Positions 33,871 through 42,637 of a DNA stretch of 64,000 bases are shown one piece after another (the stretch's first letter is position 1; each line of letters opens with the position of its first letter). Both the position numbers and the translations under genes were made by a program. Under the pieces are notes generated by a model, which did no database searches, was not told the origin of the DNA, and saw only the letters and a list, made by a program, of their open reading frames with translations. The stretch is from Aestuariirhabdus sp049985285 (GTDB lineage Bacteria; Pseudomonadota; Gammaproteobacteria; Pseudomonadales; Aestuariirhabdaceae). Location of the stretch: positions 124,001 through 188,000 of the forward strand of contig NZ_JBNIEU010000002.1 in NCBI RefSeq assembly GCF_049985285.1, read 5' to 3'.

Positions 33871-33945
33871 TGGCTGGGGTGGCAGGATTCGAACCTACGC
33901 ATGCTGAGATCAAAACCCAGTGCCTTACCGCTTGGCGACACCCCA
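33871..33945 (-). tRNA. tRNA-Gln (anticodon TTG), copy 1
   Basis: 75 bases including an encoded CCA. The acceptor stem TGGGGTG/CACCCCA, the D-arm CGCCAAGCGGTAAGGC and the T-arm with GTTCGAATC are all present. The anticodon loop is TTTTGAT. The anticodon stem (CTGGG/CTCAG) has one G-U pair that the second copy at 37835 does not have. Confidence 0.95.
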
Positions 33946-33988
33946 GTAAACAGGCGTTCAGAAAGACAGCGTCTCTCTTCACTTTGTA

Positions 33989-34065
33989 TGGTAGCTACGA
34001 CTAGATTCGAACTAGTGACCCCAACATTATGAGTGTTGTGCTCTAACCAACTGAGCTACGTAGCC
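33989..34065 (-). tRNA. tRNA-Met (anticodon CAT, elongator)
   Basis: 77 bases with CCA encoded, very like E. coli elongator tRNA-Met in the D-arm and anticodon arm (loop CTCATAA). The acceptor stem starts GGCTACG and ends CGTAGCT, so the first pair is G-U instead of G-C. It lies 43 bases upstream of tRNA-Gln on the same strand. Confidence 0.93.
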
Positions 34066-34140
34066 GTCGAAGTGGCGCGTATTTTGTTGATTTAGGCCCT
34101 CTTTGTCAACCCTGATACGTGCTTATTTGTCGCTCTTTTT

Positions 34141-34185
34141 TATATTGGGTCCAACGGGCCCGAGGTCGGGGTTGGATCCCATATA
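34141..34185. other. Long imperfect inverted repeat downstream of ychF
   Basis: Nested pairings: TATAT/ATATA outside, then GGGTCCAAC with GTTGGATCCC (one bulged base), then CCCGA/TCGGG inside after a three-base bulge. It begins 29 bases past the ychF stop. No T-run follows on the ychF strand, so it is not a standard terminator. It could be a processing signal or a stable transcript end. Confidence 0.5.
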
Positions 34186-34213
34186 GATCGGTGAGTCGTT
34201 GCCTGTTATAAGC

Positions 34214-35305
34214 TTAAACGTTGAAGCGGAAGTGGACAACATCGCCGTCAGCTACGATGTAGTCTTTGCCTTCAAGGCGCCATTTTCCGGCCTCCTTGGC
34301 TCCCTGCTCACCATTGCATGCGACAAAATCGTCGTAGGCGACGACCTCTGCGCGAATAAACCCTTTCTCGAAATCAGTATGGATGACAGCGGCTGCCTGA
34401 GGGGCGGTGGCGCCGATTTTAACGGTCCAGGCGCGAACCTCTTTAACGCCGGCCGTGAAGTAGGTTTGCAGTCCGAGCAGCGAATATCCGGCGCGGATAA
34501 CGCGATCCAGGCCGGGCTCGCCCATGCCCATCTCCTGTAGAAACTCTGTTTTTTCTTCATCTTCCAGCTCGGAGATCTCCGCCTCCAGCTTGTTGCAGAT
34601 GGGCACAACCACGGCGCCCTCCTGCTCGGCAATCTTGCAGACAGCGTCGAGATGGGGGTTGTTTTCGAATCCCTCTTCGTCGACGTTGGCGATGTACATG
34701 GTGGGCTTGGTGGTCAGCAGGTGAAATCCTTTGATCTCCTTGCGCTCGTCGTCCGTTAATGTCATCGCACGCACGGGCAACCCCTGATCGAGCTGGGGAA
34801 GGAGTTTTTCCAGTAGCGCTTTTTGGCGGACTGCATCCTTATCTCCGCCCTTTGCGGTACGAATAACTCGCTGCAGTTGCTTCTCTACCGACTCCAGGTC
34901 CGCCAGCGCCAGTTCGGTGTTGATCACCTCGATGTCGGAAACCGGATTAATAAGGTTGGCCACATGGATTACGTTGTCATCCTCAAAGCAGCGCACAACG
35001 TGGGCGATAGCATCGGTTTCGCGGATGTTGGCCAGAAACTGGTTGCCCAGGCCTTCTCCTTTTGAGGCGCCTGCGACCAAACCCGCTATATCGACAAATT
35101 CCATGGTGGTGGGGACGGTTCGCTGAGGGTTGACGATCTCGGCCAGCCTGTCCTGGCGGGGGTCGGGCATCGCTACCACGCCTGCGTTGGGTTCGATGGT
35201 GCAGAATGGGAAGTTTTCGGCACCGATGCCCGCTTTGGTGAGCGCATTGAAGAGGGTGGACTTGCCAACGTTAGGCAGGCCGACGATACCGCATTTAAAA
35301 CCCAT
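34214..35305 (-). CDS. ychF: Redox-regulated ATPase YchF
   Basis: A 363-residue Obg-like protein starting at ATG 35305 (MGFKCGIVGLPNVGKST); in-frame sequence further upstream has no family match. The G1 motif is GLPNVGKST, and the C-terminal TGS domain includes FEKGFIRAEVVAYDDF. It binds ATP rather than GTP and acts at ribosomes and in stress responses. It lies 19 bases downstream of pth. Confidence 0.96.
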   Translation of the reverse strand: MGFKCGIVGLPNVGKSTLFNALTKAGIGAENFPFCTIEPNAGVVAMPDPRQDRLAEIVNPQRTVPTTMEFVDIAGLVAGASKGEGLGNQFLANIRETDAIAHVVRCFEDDNVIHVANLINPVSDIEVINTELALADLESVEKQLQRVIRTAKGGDKDAVRQKALLEKLLPQLDQGLPVRAMTLTDDERKEIKGFHLLTTKPTMYIANVDEEGFENNPHLDAVCKIAEQEGAVVVPICNKLEAEISELEDEEKTEFLQEMGMGEPGLDRVIRAGYSLLGLQTYFTAGVKEVRAWTVKIGATAPQAAAVIHTDFEKGFIRAEVVAYDDFVACNGEQGAKEAGKWRLEGKDYIVADGDVVHFRFNV

Positions 35306-35324
35306 AATTTTGATCCTGTACTGA

Positions 35325-35921
35325 CTAGCCTTGGTAGCTATGCAATGTTTGGACGCCCTTGTTCCAGGCGCCATCGAGTAAGTCTGGCAACGCTCGAATC
35401 GCTTCATTGATGACGTTATCGAGTTTGCTTTGGTCTGCGTGGGGGGCTTTGCTGAGGACGTGGCCGGTTACCTGGCTACTGTGTCCGGGGTGACCAATGC
35501 CCAAGCGCAGGCGTATAAACTGGTTGCCGCCCATGCGGCTTATGATATCGCGCAGGCCGTTGTGGCCTCCGTGCCCTCCACCGATTTTAAGGCGTGCCAG
35601 TCCGGCGTCGATATCGAGCTCGTCGTGGGCCACCAGTATGGCTTCAAGGGGTATTTTGTAGAAGTTGGCAATCGATACCACCGCTTGACCGCTACGGTTC
35701 ATAAACGTGGTGGGATTGATCAGGCGAAGATCGTGGCCTTGCAAGGATATGCGGGCGCAATCGCCAAAAAACTTACGCTCGCTTTGCAAGCTAGCACCGC
35801 AGGAGCGGGCCAGCTGCTCAACAAACATTGCCCCGGCGTTATGACGCGTTTGCTCATACTCGGGGCCTGGATTACCCAGGCCCACAATAAGCTGAATGCT
35901 GTCAGGAGCGTTAGCTGCCAC
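35325..35921 (-). CDS. pth: Peptidyl-tRNA hydrolase
   Basis: A 198-residue enzyme with GLGNPGPEYEQTRHNAGAM, where the His of TRHNAG is catalytic, and GGHGGHNGLRDI. It recycles peptidyl-tRNA released from ribosomes. It sits between rplY (24 bases upstream) and ychF, the usual order in Pseudomonas relatives. Confidence 0.96.
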   Translation of the reverse strand: MAANAPDSIQLIVGLGNPGPEYEQTRHNAGAMFVEQLARSCGASLQSERKFFGDCARISLQGHDLRLINPTTFMNRSGQAVVSIANFYKIPLEAILVAHDELDIDAGLARLKIGGGHGGHNGLRDIISRMGGNQFIRLRLGIGHPGHSSQVTGHVLSKAPHADQSKLDNVINEAIRALPDLLDGAWNKGVQTLHSYQG

Positions 35922-35945
35922 GCCGGTGCATAGGGCTCCGGGGAA

Positions 35946-36587
35946 TTACTCCTCGGAAGCGCCTTCCTCTGCGTCTGTTTCCTCTTCGCTGGCGTCGTCT
36001 TCTTTGGCGCCACGAGTAGCTTGAACCGATGCAACCGCGAGGTCGTGGTCAAGGCTGAGCTGCACCAGGCTAACGCCTTTAGGCAGTTTGAGGTCGCTAA
36101 GGTGAACGATGTCGCCCAGATCCAGTTCGAGGGTATCGATCTCGATGTACTCAGGCAGGTCAGCAGGCAAGCAGCGAATCTCAACCTCGATCAGGTTGTG
36201 AGTGATGGAGCCGCCACCTTGCTTAACGCCCTTGCAGTTTTCCTCGTTGAGGAAGTGCAGTGGTACGTGAGTGGTCAGTGCCTGGTTGGCAGAAACGCGC
36301 AGGAAGTCGGCGTGCATGACCATCGGCTTGGCGGGGTGGCGTTGCAAGTCCTTAAGGATTACCTGCTCTTTAGCACCATCAACGTTGAGGGTCAGGATGT
36401 GGGAGTAGAACGCTTCGTTCTCCAAAGCCTTCAGCATGTCCTTTTGCGGGATACTGATTTGGCTAGGGGTTTTGCCAGCACCGTAAATAATGGCGGGCAT
36501 CAAGTTGGCAAGACGACGCAGGCGGCGGCTCGCACCTTTCCCCAGATCGGCACGCGCTTGGGCGTTCAATTCAAATTCGTTAGACAT
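35946..36587 (-). CDS. rplY: 50S ribosomal protein L25/CTC
   Basis: A 213-residue long (CTC-type) L25. The N-terminal domain binds 5S rRNA (GKGASRRLRRLANLMPAIIYG). The C-terminal beta domain ends in an acidic tail (EEETDAEEGASEE). It is the first gene of rplY-pth-ychF on this strand. Confidence 0.95.
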   Translation of the reverse strand: MSNEFELNAQARADLGKGASRRLRRLANLMPAIIYGAGKTPSQISIPQKDMLKALENEAFYSHILTLNVDGAKEQVILKDLQRHPAKPMVMHADFLRVSANQALTTHVPLHFLNEENCKGVKQGGGSITHNLIEVEIRCLPADLPEYIEIDTLELDLGDIVHLSDLKLPKGVSLVQLSLDHDLAVASVQATRGAKEDDASEEETDAEEGASEE

Positions 36588-36730
36588 AAGATGTCTCCTA
36601 AGTTAATGACGCCGGAGCTTTGCGACCAAGTTCCGGCGTGAGGCTTCTCGATTGCAGAGTGCAATTTCGAGGGCGCGCATCATAGCGTATTTTTCGACCA
36701 TTAGCTCGAAAAAAATGCAATGAGCACAAA

Positions 36731-36766
36731 ACAAAACCGGCCTGTCGCTAAGGCAACAGGCCGGTG
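36731..36766 (-). terminator. Rho-independent terminator of prs
   Basis: ACCGGCCTGT (36736-36745) pairs perfectly with ACAGGCCGGT (36756-36765) around a ten-base loop. On the minus strand the stem is followed by TTTTGTTTTG. It lies about 25 bases past the prs stop. Confidence 0.85.
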
Positions 36767-36788
36767 GGTATGTATGTCAGGTCGTCCC

Positions 36789-37730
36789 CTAGCGGAAGAT
36801 AGCGCTGAGAGACTCCTCGTTGCTGATGCGGCGCACCGACTCACCAATCAGGGGTGACATATCGAGTTGGCGAATGCGTTCGCAGGACTCGCCGGCGGCG
36901 GTCAGGGGGATCGTGTTGGTAACCACCAATTTATCGAGTAACGAGTTGTTCAGGTTGTCGATGGCTCGGCCGGAAAGTACCGGGTGGGTACAGTAGGCAT
37001 AGACTGCCGAGGCGCCTCGCTCCTTTAGCGCGGCTGCGGCCTGGCACAGGGTGCCGGCGGTATCGACCATATCGTCGACCAGTACGCAGGTGCGGTCAGC
37101 CACGTCACCGATCAGGTGCATGACTTCCGCTTTATTGGCTTCGGGACGACGCTTGTCGATGATCGCCAGGTCAGTATCGAGTTTCTTGGCCAGTGCACGA
37201 GCACGAACCACACCACCGATATCCGGGGACACGATGATCATGTTGTCGTAATTCTGGCGCGCGATATCGTCGAGAAGAATGGGTGAGCCGTAGATGTTGT
37301 CCACCGGGATGTTAAAGAATCCCTGAATCTGGTCGGCGTGGAGATCGACGGTGAGCACGCGATCAATGCCGACGCTCTTGACCATGTCGGCGACCACTTT
37401 GGCGCTGATGGCAACACGGGATGAGCGGGGGCGACGATCCTGACGTGCGTAGCCGAAGTAGGGGATCACTGCGGTCACCCGCTGGGCTGAAGAGCGACGC
37501 AGGGCATCAGCCATCACGATCAGCTCCATCAGGTTGTCGTTGGTCGGGGCACAGGTGGATTGAACGATAAACACATCCTTGCCGCGGACGTTGTCGTTGA
37601 TCTCTACCGCGACTTCACCATCGCTGAAGCGGCCAACCTTCGCGTCTCCCAGTGGGATGTGCAGATGCTCAGTGATGCGTTTAACCAGCTCCGGGTTGGA
37701 ATTTCCGGCGAAGACCATCATTTTGGACAC
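36789..37730 (-). CDS. prs: Ribose-phosphate pyrophosphokinase
   Basis: A 313-residue PRPP synthetase. It begins MSKMMVFAGNSNPELVKRI and has the PRPP loop VLVDDMVDTAGTL and YFGYARQDR. It makes PRPP for nucleotide, His and Trp synthesis and for the salvage enzymes hpt and upp encoded later in the window. The gene follows tRNA-Gln copy 2 on the same strand, as in Pseudomonas. Confidence 0.97.
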   Translation of the reverse strand: MSKMMVFAGNSNPELVKRITEHLHIPLGDAKVGRFSDGEVAVEINDNVRGKDVFIVQSTCAPTNDNLMELIVMADALRRSSAQRVTAVIPYFGYARQDRRPRSSRVAISAKVVADMVKSVGIDRVLTVDLHADQIQGFFNIPVDNIYGSPILLDDIARQNYDNMIIVSPDIGGVVRARALAKKLDTDLAIIDKRRPEANKAEVMHLIGDVADRTCVLVDDMVDTAGTLCQAAAALKERGASAVYAYCTHPVLSGRAIDNLNNSLLDKLVVTNTIPLTAAGESCERIRQLDMSPLIGESVRRISNEESLSAIFR

Positions 37731-37834
37731 GGTGATTACCTTTGGGGTGCGGTGGGAGATAACGGTGGCTCTACCTTGCGATGTCGCTAGTGAATGTTTC
37801 TAACATAGAGTAGCAGCTCGGTAGAGATCTGAAA

Positions 37835-37909
37835 TGGCTGGGGTGGCAGGATTCGAACCTACGCATGCTGGGATCAAAACCCAGTGCCTTACCGCTTGGC
37901 GACACCCCA
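37835..37909 (-). tRNA. tRNA-Gln (anticodon TTG), copy 2
   Basis: 75 bases with CCA encoded, identical to copy 1 except for one base in the anticodon stem, which here pairs perfectly (CTGGG/CCCAG). It lies between ispE and prs, the conserved position in Pseudomonas relatives. Confidence 0.96.
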
Positions 37910-37938
37910 GTAGTCTTTAAAACGCGACGGCGCGAATT

Positions 37939-38802
37939 TTAAAGGGTTTCGGTTTCTATTTGCAAGTATTGGTGCAAAGGTGATCGATTGTGGCCCCGGG
38001 TGACAAACCCTGTCATTGGTGCAGGTAGTGCTTTTAGGGCGTTTTTGGCATCGGTTTCCCGTTTGAACGGGCAAAACAGGCTGGCGCCGGTGCCCGACAT
38101 GGCTCCGCCTCCGTATCGCTGGAGCCAGGCAAGCCCCCGATCGACCTCGGGGTGGGTGGCACGCACCAAGGTTTCACAATCGTTATGGCCGCGGCCGTCA
38201 ACGTAATCCTGCAGGCTTATCGGGGGGGTGGCTCGGGGGAGATCAGGGTGGCCGAATACCGACGCAGTTGACACTTCACAGCCGGGTAATACCACCAGAT
38301 ACCAAGGTGTTGGGGGTTGTACAGGGGTAAGCTGTTCTCCTACCCCCTCCGCCCAGGCCGCAAACCCGCGAACGAAGACCGGCACGTCGGCACCCAGTTC
38401 GAGCCCCAAAGTCGCGAGCTCGGACAGGGGGAGGTTGGTCTGCCACAGACGGTTCAGTGCGATCAGGGTGGTCGCTGCATCGGAGCTGCCGCCGCCGAGA
38501 CCTCCCCCCATCGGCAGTCGCTTTGTAAGCTGAATGCGTGCGCCTTGCCGGATTCCGAGCCTGTGCTGCAAACACTGAGCGGCGCGCAGGATCAGGTTGT
38601 TCTCGGGGGCTACGCCCGCTAGCCCAGGGGTCACCTCTATACTCGGATCGTGGGGCGTCATCTCTACGCTGAGGCTGTCTCCTATATCAAGAAACTGAAA
38701 CAGTGTCTGCAGTTCATGGTAGCCATCGCTACGGAGGCCGGTAATGTGCAGGAAGAGATTGATCTTGGCGGGTGCGGGTAGGTTGAGCAGGGTGCGGGAC
38801 AT
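37939..38802 (-). CDS. ispE: 4-diphosphocytidyl-2-C-methyl-D-erythritol kinase
   Basis: A 287-residue GHMP kinase of the non-mevalonate isoprenoid pathway. The ATP loop is PMGGGLGGGSSDAAT and the N-terminus is LPAPAKINLFLHITG. The C-terminal GAMSGTGASLF is also typical. It lies 3 bases downstream of lolB. Confidence 0.96.
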   Translation of the reverse strand: MSRTLLNLPAPAKINLFLHITGLRSDGYHELQTLFQFLDIGDSLSVEMTPHDPSIEVTPGLAGVAPENNLILRAAQCLQHRLGIRQGARIQLTKRLPMGGGLGGGSSDAATTLIALNRLWQTNLPLSELATLGLELGADVPVFVRGFAAWAEGVGEQLTPVQPPTPWYLVVLPGCEVSTASVFGHPDLPRATPPISLQDYVDGRGHNDCETLVRATHPEVDRGLAWLQRYGGGAMSGTGASLFCPFKRETDAKNALKALPAPMTGFVTRGHNRSPLHQYLQIETETL

Positions 38803-38805
38803 GGG

Positions 38806-39405
38806 CTAGTTGAGCGGTTTCCAGTCGTTAATGATAAAGGTGAGACGTGCCTCGGGGCCTTCTGCTATCAAGCGACCGGGCAGCTGCCAGCGCCCAACCT
38901 GCTGGTAGCGGTTAAAGCGCAGCGACCAGCGTCCCTGTTGAAGGCTTTCGAGCAGCCCCTGGTTGTTGAGGCGCGGGGTACTGCTGCCGGGCGCTGGAAT
39001 GCCGCGAATCCAGTAGTGCAGGTCAGAGACCGGGAGTTCCCACCCCAGCTCTTCGCGTAGCAGCTGTTCGGCAGAGATGGAGTAAAGAGTACTGTCGTCC
39101 GCAGTGCTGAGGGCAACCCCCCCGGGGGAGCCTTGCAGTAGGGCCAGGGTTTGCCCAATAGCGGAGGCGATGCGAATTCGGTAGTGATCGCTGCCTTGGT
39201 CCCAGTTCAAGTGAACCGACGCGCTGCTGGATTCGGTGCGAATACCCAGCTTTCCCGCGAGTTGCCATTGTTGTAGGGACTCCATCTGCAGCTGTTGCTG
39301 TTGCCAGTGCAGCTCCCGCTCCGACGCGGGGAGCGTTTTCGGTGCCGGTGCAAGCGAGCTGCAGCCTGCGAGCATGAGTAGCAGGAGGAGGGATATGGGT
39401 CGCAT
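38806..39405 (-). CDS. lolB: Outer-membrane lipoprotein receptor LolB
   Basis: A 199-residue lipoprotein (signal LLLLMLAGC). The fold's start (LQQWQLAGKLGIRTE) and LNWDQGSDHYRIRI match LolB. It accepts lipoproteins from LolA at the outer membrane. It lies between the TPR gene and ispE, the usual arrangement. Confidence 0.93.
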   Translation of the reverse strand: MRPISLLLLLMLAGCSSLAPAPKTLPASERELHWQQQQLQMESLQQWQLAGKLGIRTESSSASVHLNWDQGSDHYRIRIASAIGQTLALLQGSPGGVALSTADDSTLYSISAEQLLREELGWELPVSDLHYWIRGIPAPGSSTPRLNNQGLLESLQQGRWSLRFNRYQQVGRWQLPGRLIAEGPEARLTFIINDWKPLN

Positions 39406-39409
39406 GGCG

Positions 39410-41146
39410 TTAGCTCGGGTTGAGGCGTTCCATGACGGCTTTTAATAGTTCGCTGTCGGGGTTTTTCTGCAGCGCCTCCTGCCACACCTGACGTGCTTGC
39501 TGGCGCTGATCCATTACCCATAGAACCTCAACCAGGTGCGCGGCAATTTCGTGGTCAGGCATCATGCCGTATGCCTGTTGCAGGTATTGAAGCGACTGCT
39601 GGAGGTTGCCCAGGCGAAACTCCACCCACCCCATGCTGTCGATGACGGCAGGGTCATTGGGGTTGAGTGCCATTGCCCTTCGGATCAGCTCAGCGGCTTC
39701 CTGATAGCGGTCGGTTCGATCCGCCAGTGTGTAGCCCAGGGCATTAAGCGCGATGGCATTATCTGCATCGATGCTGATGATGGTGCGAAGATCCTGTTCC
39801 AGCTTTTCCAGGTCGTCATTTTTTTCCGCCAGCATAGCGCGGGCATAGAGCAGGCTTGTGTTTCGAGGGTAAAGTTCCAGCGCTTTGTCAAGGGCGGTGT
39901 CCGCTTGATCGTATTGCCGTTGTTCGATCAGGACTTCCGATTCCAGCATAAACAGTTGAATGCGAAGTTCCGGGCGCTGGTCGCGGGCTTGGCGTAAGTA
40001 CTGTTGCGCCTCGGGCCACCGCTCTCGATCCGCCAGCAGCTTGCTGAGTTGCGTATACGCTGGCAGAAACTCATCACCGGCGGTTACTTGTAAGTAGTGG
40101 TCCCTGGCTTGCTGCCATTCGTCGCGGTTTTCCGCAAGGCGGCCCAGGTAGTAATGTGCGCTGGCCTCTTTCTCTCCCTGCAATAGCAGCAGGTTGAGAT
40201 ATACCTCAGCTTCATTGAGTTGATTGCCCTCGAGCGCTGTCAGGGCGATCGAAAGGGTCAGGTCGCTATCGTTCGGGGAGCGTTCATGGAGTATCTTGAA
40301 CTCCTTCAGTGCGCGTTCCGGCTGTTCAAGCTCCAGCAGTACGCGGCCATAGAGCAGGCGCAGGCGCTGATCCTTGGGGTGCTGTTCGAGAGCTATTTCC
40401 AGATTGTCGGCAGCTTCCTGATTGCGCCCGATGCGGTGTAGCAAACGGTTTAGGTGCAATAGACCCTTGCGGTTTTCGGGCTCTTTTCTCAGTAGCTGCT
40501 GCAACTGTTCCAGCGCGGAGTCAAACTTCTGCTCGTGTTCCAGCAGGAGTGCCCGGGCTAGCATCAGCTGTGTGTTGTCCGGGAATGATTTGGTTGTCTC
40601 CTCGATCAGTGCCAGCATAGAGTGTTGCTGAGTCGCCGGCAGATCTTCGGCGCGTGCGGCAAGGAGGTCAAAATGGGTGTCACCGCCCTGTTCCAGAATT
40701 CGTTGCATCAGTCTGGCGGCTTCGTTCAGTTCTCCGGCATTGGCTAGCTCCAGCGCATAAGTTTGCAATGCCTGCAGGTCGTCAGGTGAGGTTTCGGCCC
40801 ATAATCGGGCGGCTTCCAGTGCCGCCTGACGTGCGCCTATGTAGTGGGCAATCCGAAGGGCTCTTTCCGCAACACCCGGGTCCCGTGTATTGTTTGCTTG
40901 TTCGAGATAGTTGCCCAGGCTGAGATCCAGTCGATCACGATGGCCGGCGAACTCCGCGACCAGTAGCGCGTAAAGCGTGTCTTTAGGGAAGGGCGTCTCC
41001 GGTGCCCGCTCATAGGCGATCGGATGGCTATCGTGATAGAGGCCGGGAGGTGAGTCTTGCTGGGACGTCGGCGCCGTAGAGGCGCATCCGGCCAGTAGCA
41101 GCCCTGTCATTATTGCTGGAATCGCCTGGAATGGGCCTGGGGTCAT
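39410..41146 (-). CDS. Tetratricopeptide-repeat lipoprotein next to lolB
   Basis: A 578-residue protein with a lipoprotein signal (TGLLLAGCAS) followed by many TPR units across most of its length (for example ALNALGYTLADRTDRYQEAA and PAVIDSMGWVEFRLGN). It corresponds to the TPR gene found between hemA and lolB in Pseudomonas. Likely a scaffold at the envelope; partners unknown. It ends 4 bases before lolB begins. Confidence 0.85.
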   Translation of the reverse strand: MTPGPFQAIPAIMTGLLLAGCASTAPTSQQDSPPGLYHDSHPIAYERAPETPFPKDTLYALLVAEFAGHRDRLDLSLGNYLEQANNTRDPGVAERALRIAHYIGARQAALEAARLWAETSPDDLQALQTYALELANAGELNEAARLMQRILEQGGDTHFDLLAARAEDLPATQQHSMLALIEETTKSFPDNTQLMLARALLLEHEQKFDSALEQLQQLLRKEPENRKGLLHLNRLLHRIGRNQEAADNLEIALEQHPKDQRLRLLYGRVLLELEQPERALKEFKILHERSPNDSDLTLSIALTALEGNQLNEAEVYLNLLLLQGEKEASAHYYLGRLAENRDEWQQARDHYLQVTAGDEFLPAYTQLSKLLADRERWPEAQQYLRQARDQRPELRIQLFMLESEVLIEQRQYDQADTALDKALELYPRNTSLLYARAMLAEKNDDLEKLEQDLRTIISIDADNAIALNALGYTLADRTDRYQEAAELIRRAMALNPNDPAVIDSMGWVEFRLGNLQQSLQYLQQAYGMMPDHEIAAHLVEVLWVMDQRQQARQVWQEALQKNPDSELLKAVMERLNPS

Positions 41147-41371
41147 GTCGAAGTGATCTGCCTGCGTGGATAAGCAACATTATGCTCATATCATGACACA
41201 TGCGATAGGCTAAACCCATAGTTGGCAAGGCGCAGGCTGTGACGTGGCTATTGAATTGTCGGGTGGTTGTTGAAGTTGGAGGCTATCCGTAGGAAAATTC
41301 ACCCCTTTTCTCCCATGGCCTTTAGTATTGAAGCGGCGCTTCAGCCGGGGCAGGTAAGTAAGCGGGAAGGT

Positions 41372-42631
41372 ATGGGTTTTTTAGCGATAGGTATAAATCA
41401 CAAGACGGCATCTATAGAAGTGCGGGAGAAAGTCTCCTTTGCGCCGGAACAGATGGTCGAAGCGCTGGGTCAGGCGAAGCAGTTGGGGCCGGTTTCGGAA
41501 GTGGCGATCCTCTCCACCTGTAACCGCACCGAGCTCTACTGCAGTACCAGCGATAATGACCACCAGGCCGTTATTCAGTGGCTCGCCAGCTATCACAGCC
41601 TCAGCGCAGAAGATTTGGAGCGCTGCAGCTATATTCATCGGGACTCGGATGCGGTGCGCCATATCATGCGAGTCGCCAGTGGTCTTGACTCTATGGTGCT
41701 GGGTGAACCCCAGATCCTGGGGCAGCTAAAGTCCAGCTTTGCCGTGGCCAAGGAAGCTAGCAGTGTTGGGGCAGAGCTGGGGCGGTTGTTTCAGACGACC
41801 TTCTCGATGGCCAAGCGGGTGCGTACTCACACCACGATTGGTGAGAACCCGGTATCGGTCGCCTACGCGGCGGTCAGTCTCGGCAAGCAGATCTTTTCCG
41901 ATATGTCCCAGAGCAACGCCTTGCTGGTGGGGGCCGGAGAGACCATCGAACTGGTCGCACGGCATCTGCGAGAGGCGGGCGTTAAACGTATTACTGTGGC
42001 TAATCGTACCCTGGAGCGCGCCAAACGCCTTGCACAGGAGTTTGATGCCCACGCGATTTTGCTATCCGATATCCCCGATCACCTGGTGGATGCAGATATT
42101 GTCATTGCTTCCACTGCCAGTCAGCTGCCTATTCTGGGTAAAGGTGCGGTAGAGCGTGCGCTGAAAAAACGCAAGCACCGTCCCATGTTTATGGTCGATA
42201 TCGCGGTGCCCAGGGATATTGAACCCGAGGTCGGTGAGCTTGCAGATGTCTACCTGTATACCGTCGATGACCTGCGCGAGGTGGTCGAGGAGAATCAGAA
42301 AAGCCGGCAAAAAGCGGCCGAATCTGCCGAATCTATGGTCGTGGTGGGAGTGCAGGAGTTTGAGGTTCGTCAGCGTGAGCTTGATAGTGTCGGAATTCTC
42401 AAGGCCTATCGTAAGCAAGCCGAACAGATCAAGCAGGCTGAGCTCGATAAGGCGTTAAAGCAGCTGGAGAAAGGCGACGATGCTGAAGTGGTTTTGACTC
42501 AGTTGGCACGCTCATTAACCAATAAAATGGTGCACGCACCCAGTATCCAGATCAAGAAAGCGAGCGCCGAAGGGCGTAAGGAGCTGGTGGAATGGTCCCA
42601 ACAGCTATTCCAGTTAGACCTCCAGGATTAA
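41372..42631 (+). CDS. hemA: Glutamyl-tRNA reductase
   Basis: Start chosen at ATG 41372 (MGFLAIGINHKTASIEVRE), giving 419 residues, the usual length. The frame stays open upstream to 41267, but that part does not resemble the family. The catalytic Cys is in LSTCNRTELY; the NADPH domain has LLVGAGETIELVARHL. It makes glutamate-1-semialdehyde, the first step of haem synthesis. Divergent from the TPR gene and 6 bases before prfA. Confidence 0.96.
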   Translation: MGFLAIGINHKTASIEVREKVSFAPEQMVEALGQAKQLGPVSEVAILSTCNRTELYCSTSDNDHQAVIQWLASYHSLSAEDLERCSYIHRDSDAVRHIMRVASGLDSMVLGEPQILGQLKSSFAVAKEASSVGAELGRLFQTTFSMAKRVRTHTTIGENPVSVAYAAVSLGKQIFSDMSQSNALLVGAGETIELVARHLREAGVKRITVANRTLERAKRLAQEFDAHAILLSDIPDHLVDADIVIASTASQLPILGKGAVERALKKRKHRPMFMVDIAVPRDIEPEVGELADVYLYTVDDLREVVEENQKSRQKAAESAESMVVVGVQEFEVRQRELDSVGILKAYRKQAEQIKQAELDKALKQLEKGDDAEVVLTQLARSLTNKMVHAPSIQIKKASAEGRKELVEWSQQLFQLDLQD

Positions 42632-42637
42632 CCCCCA

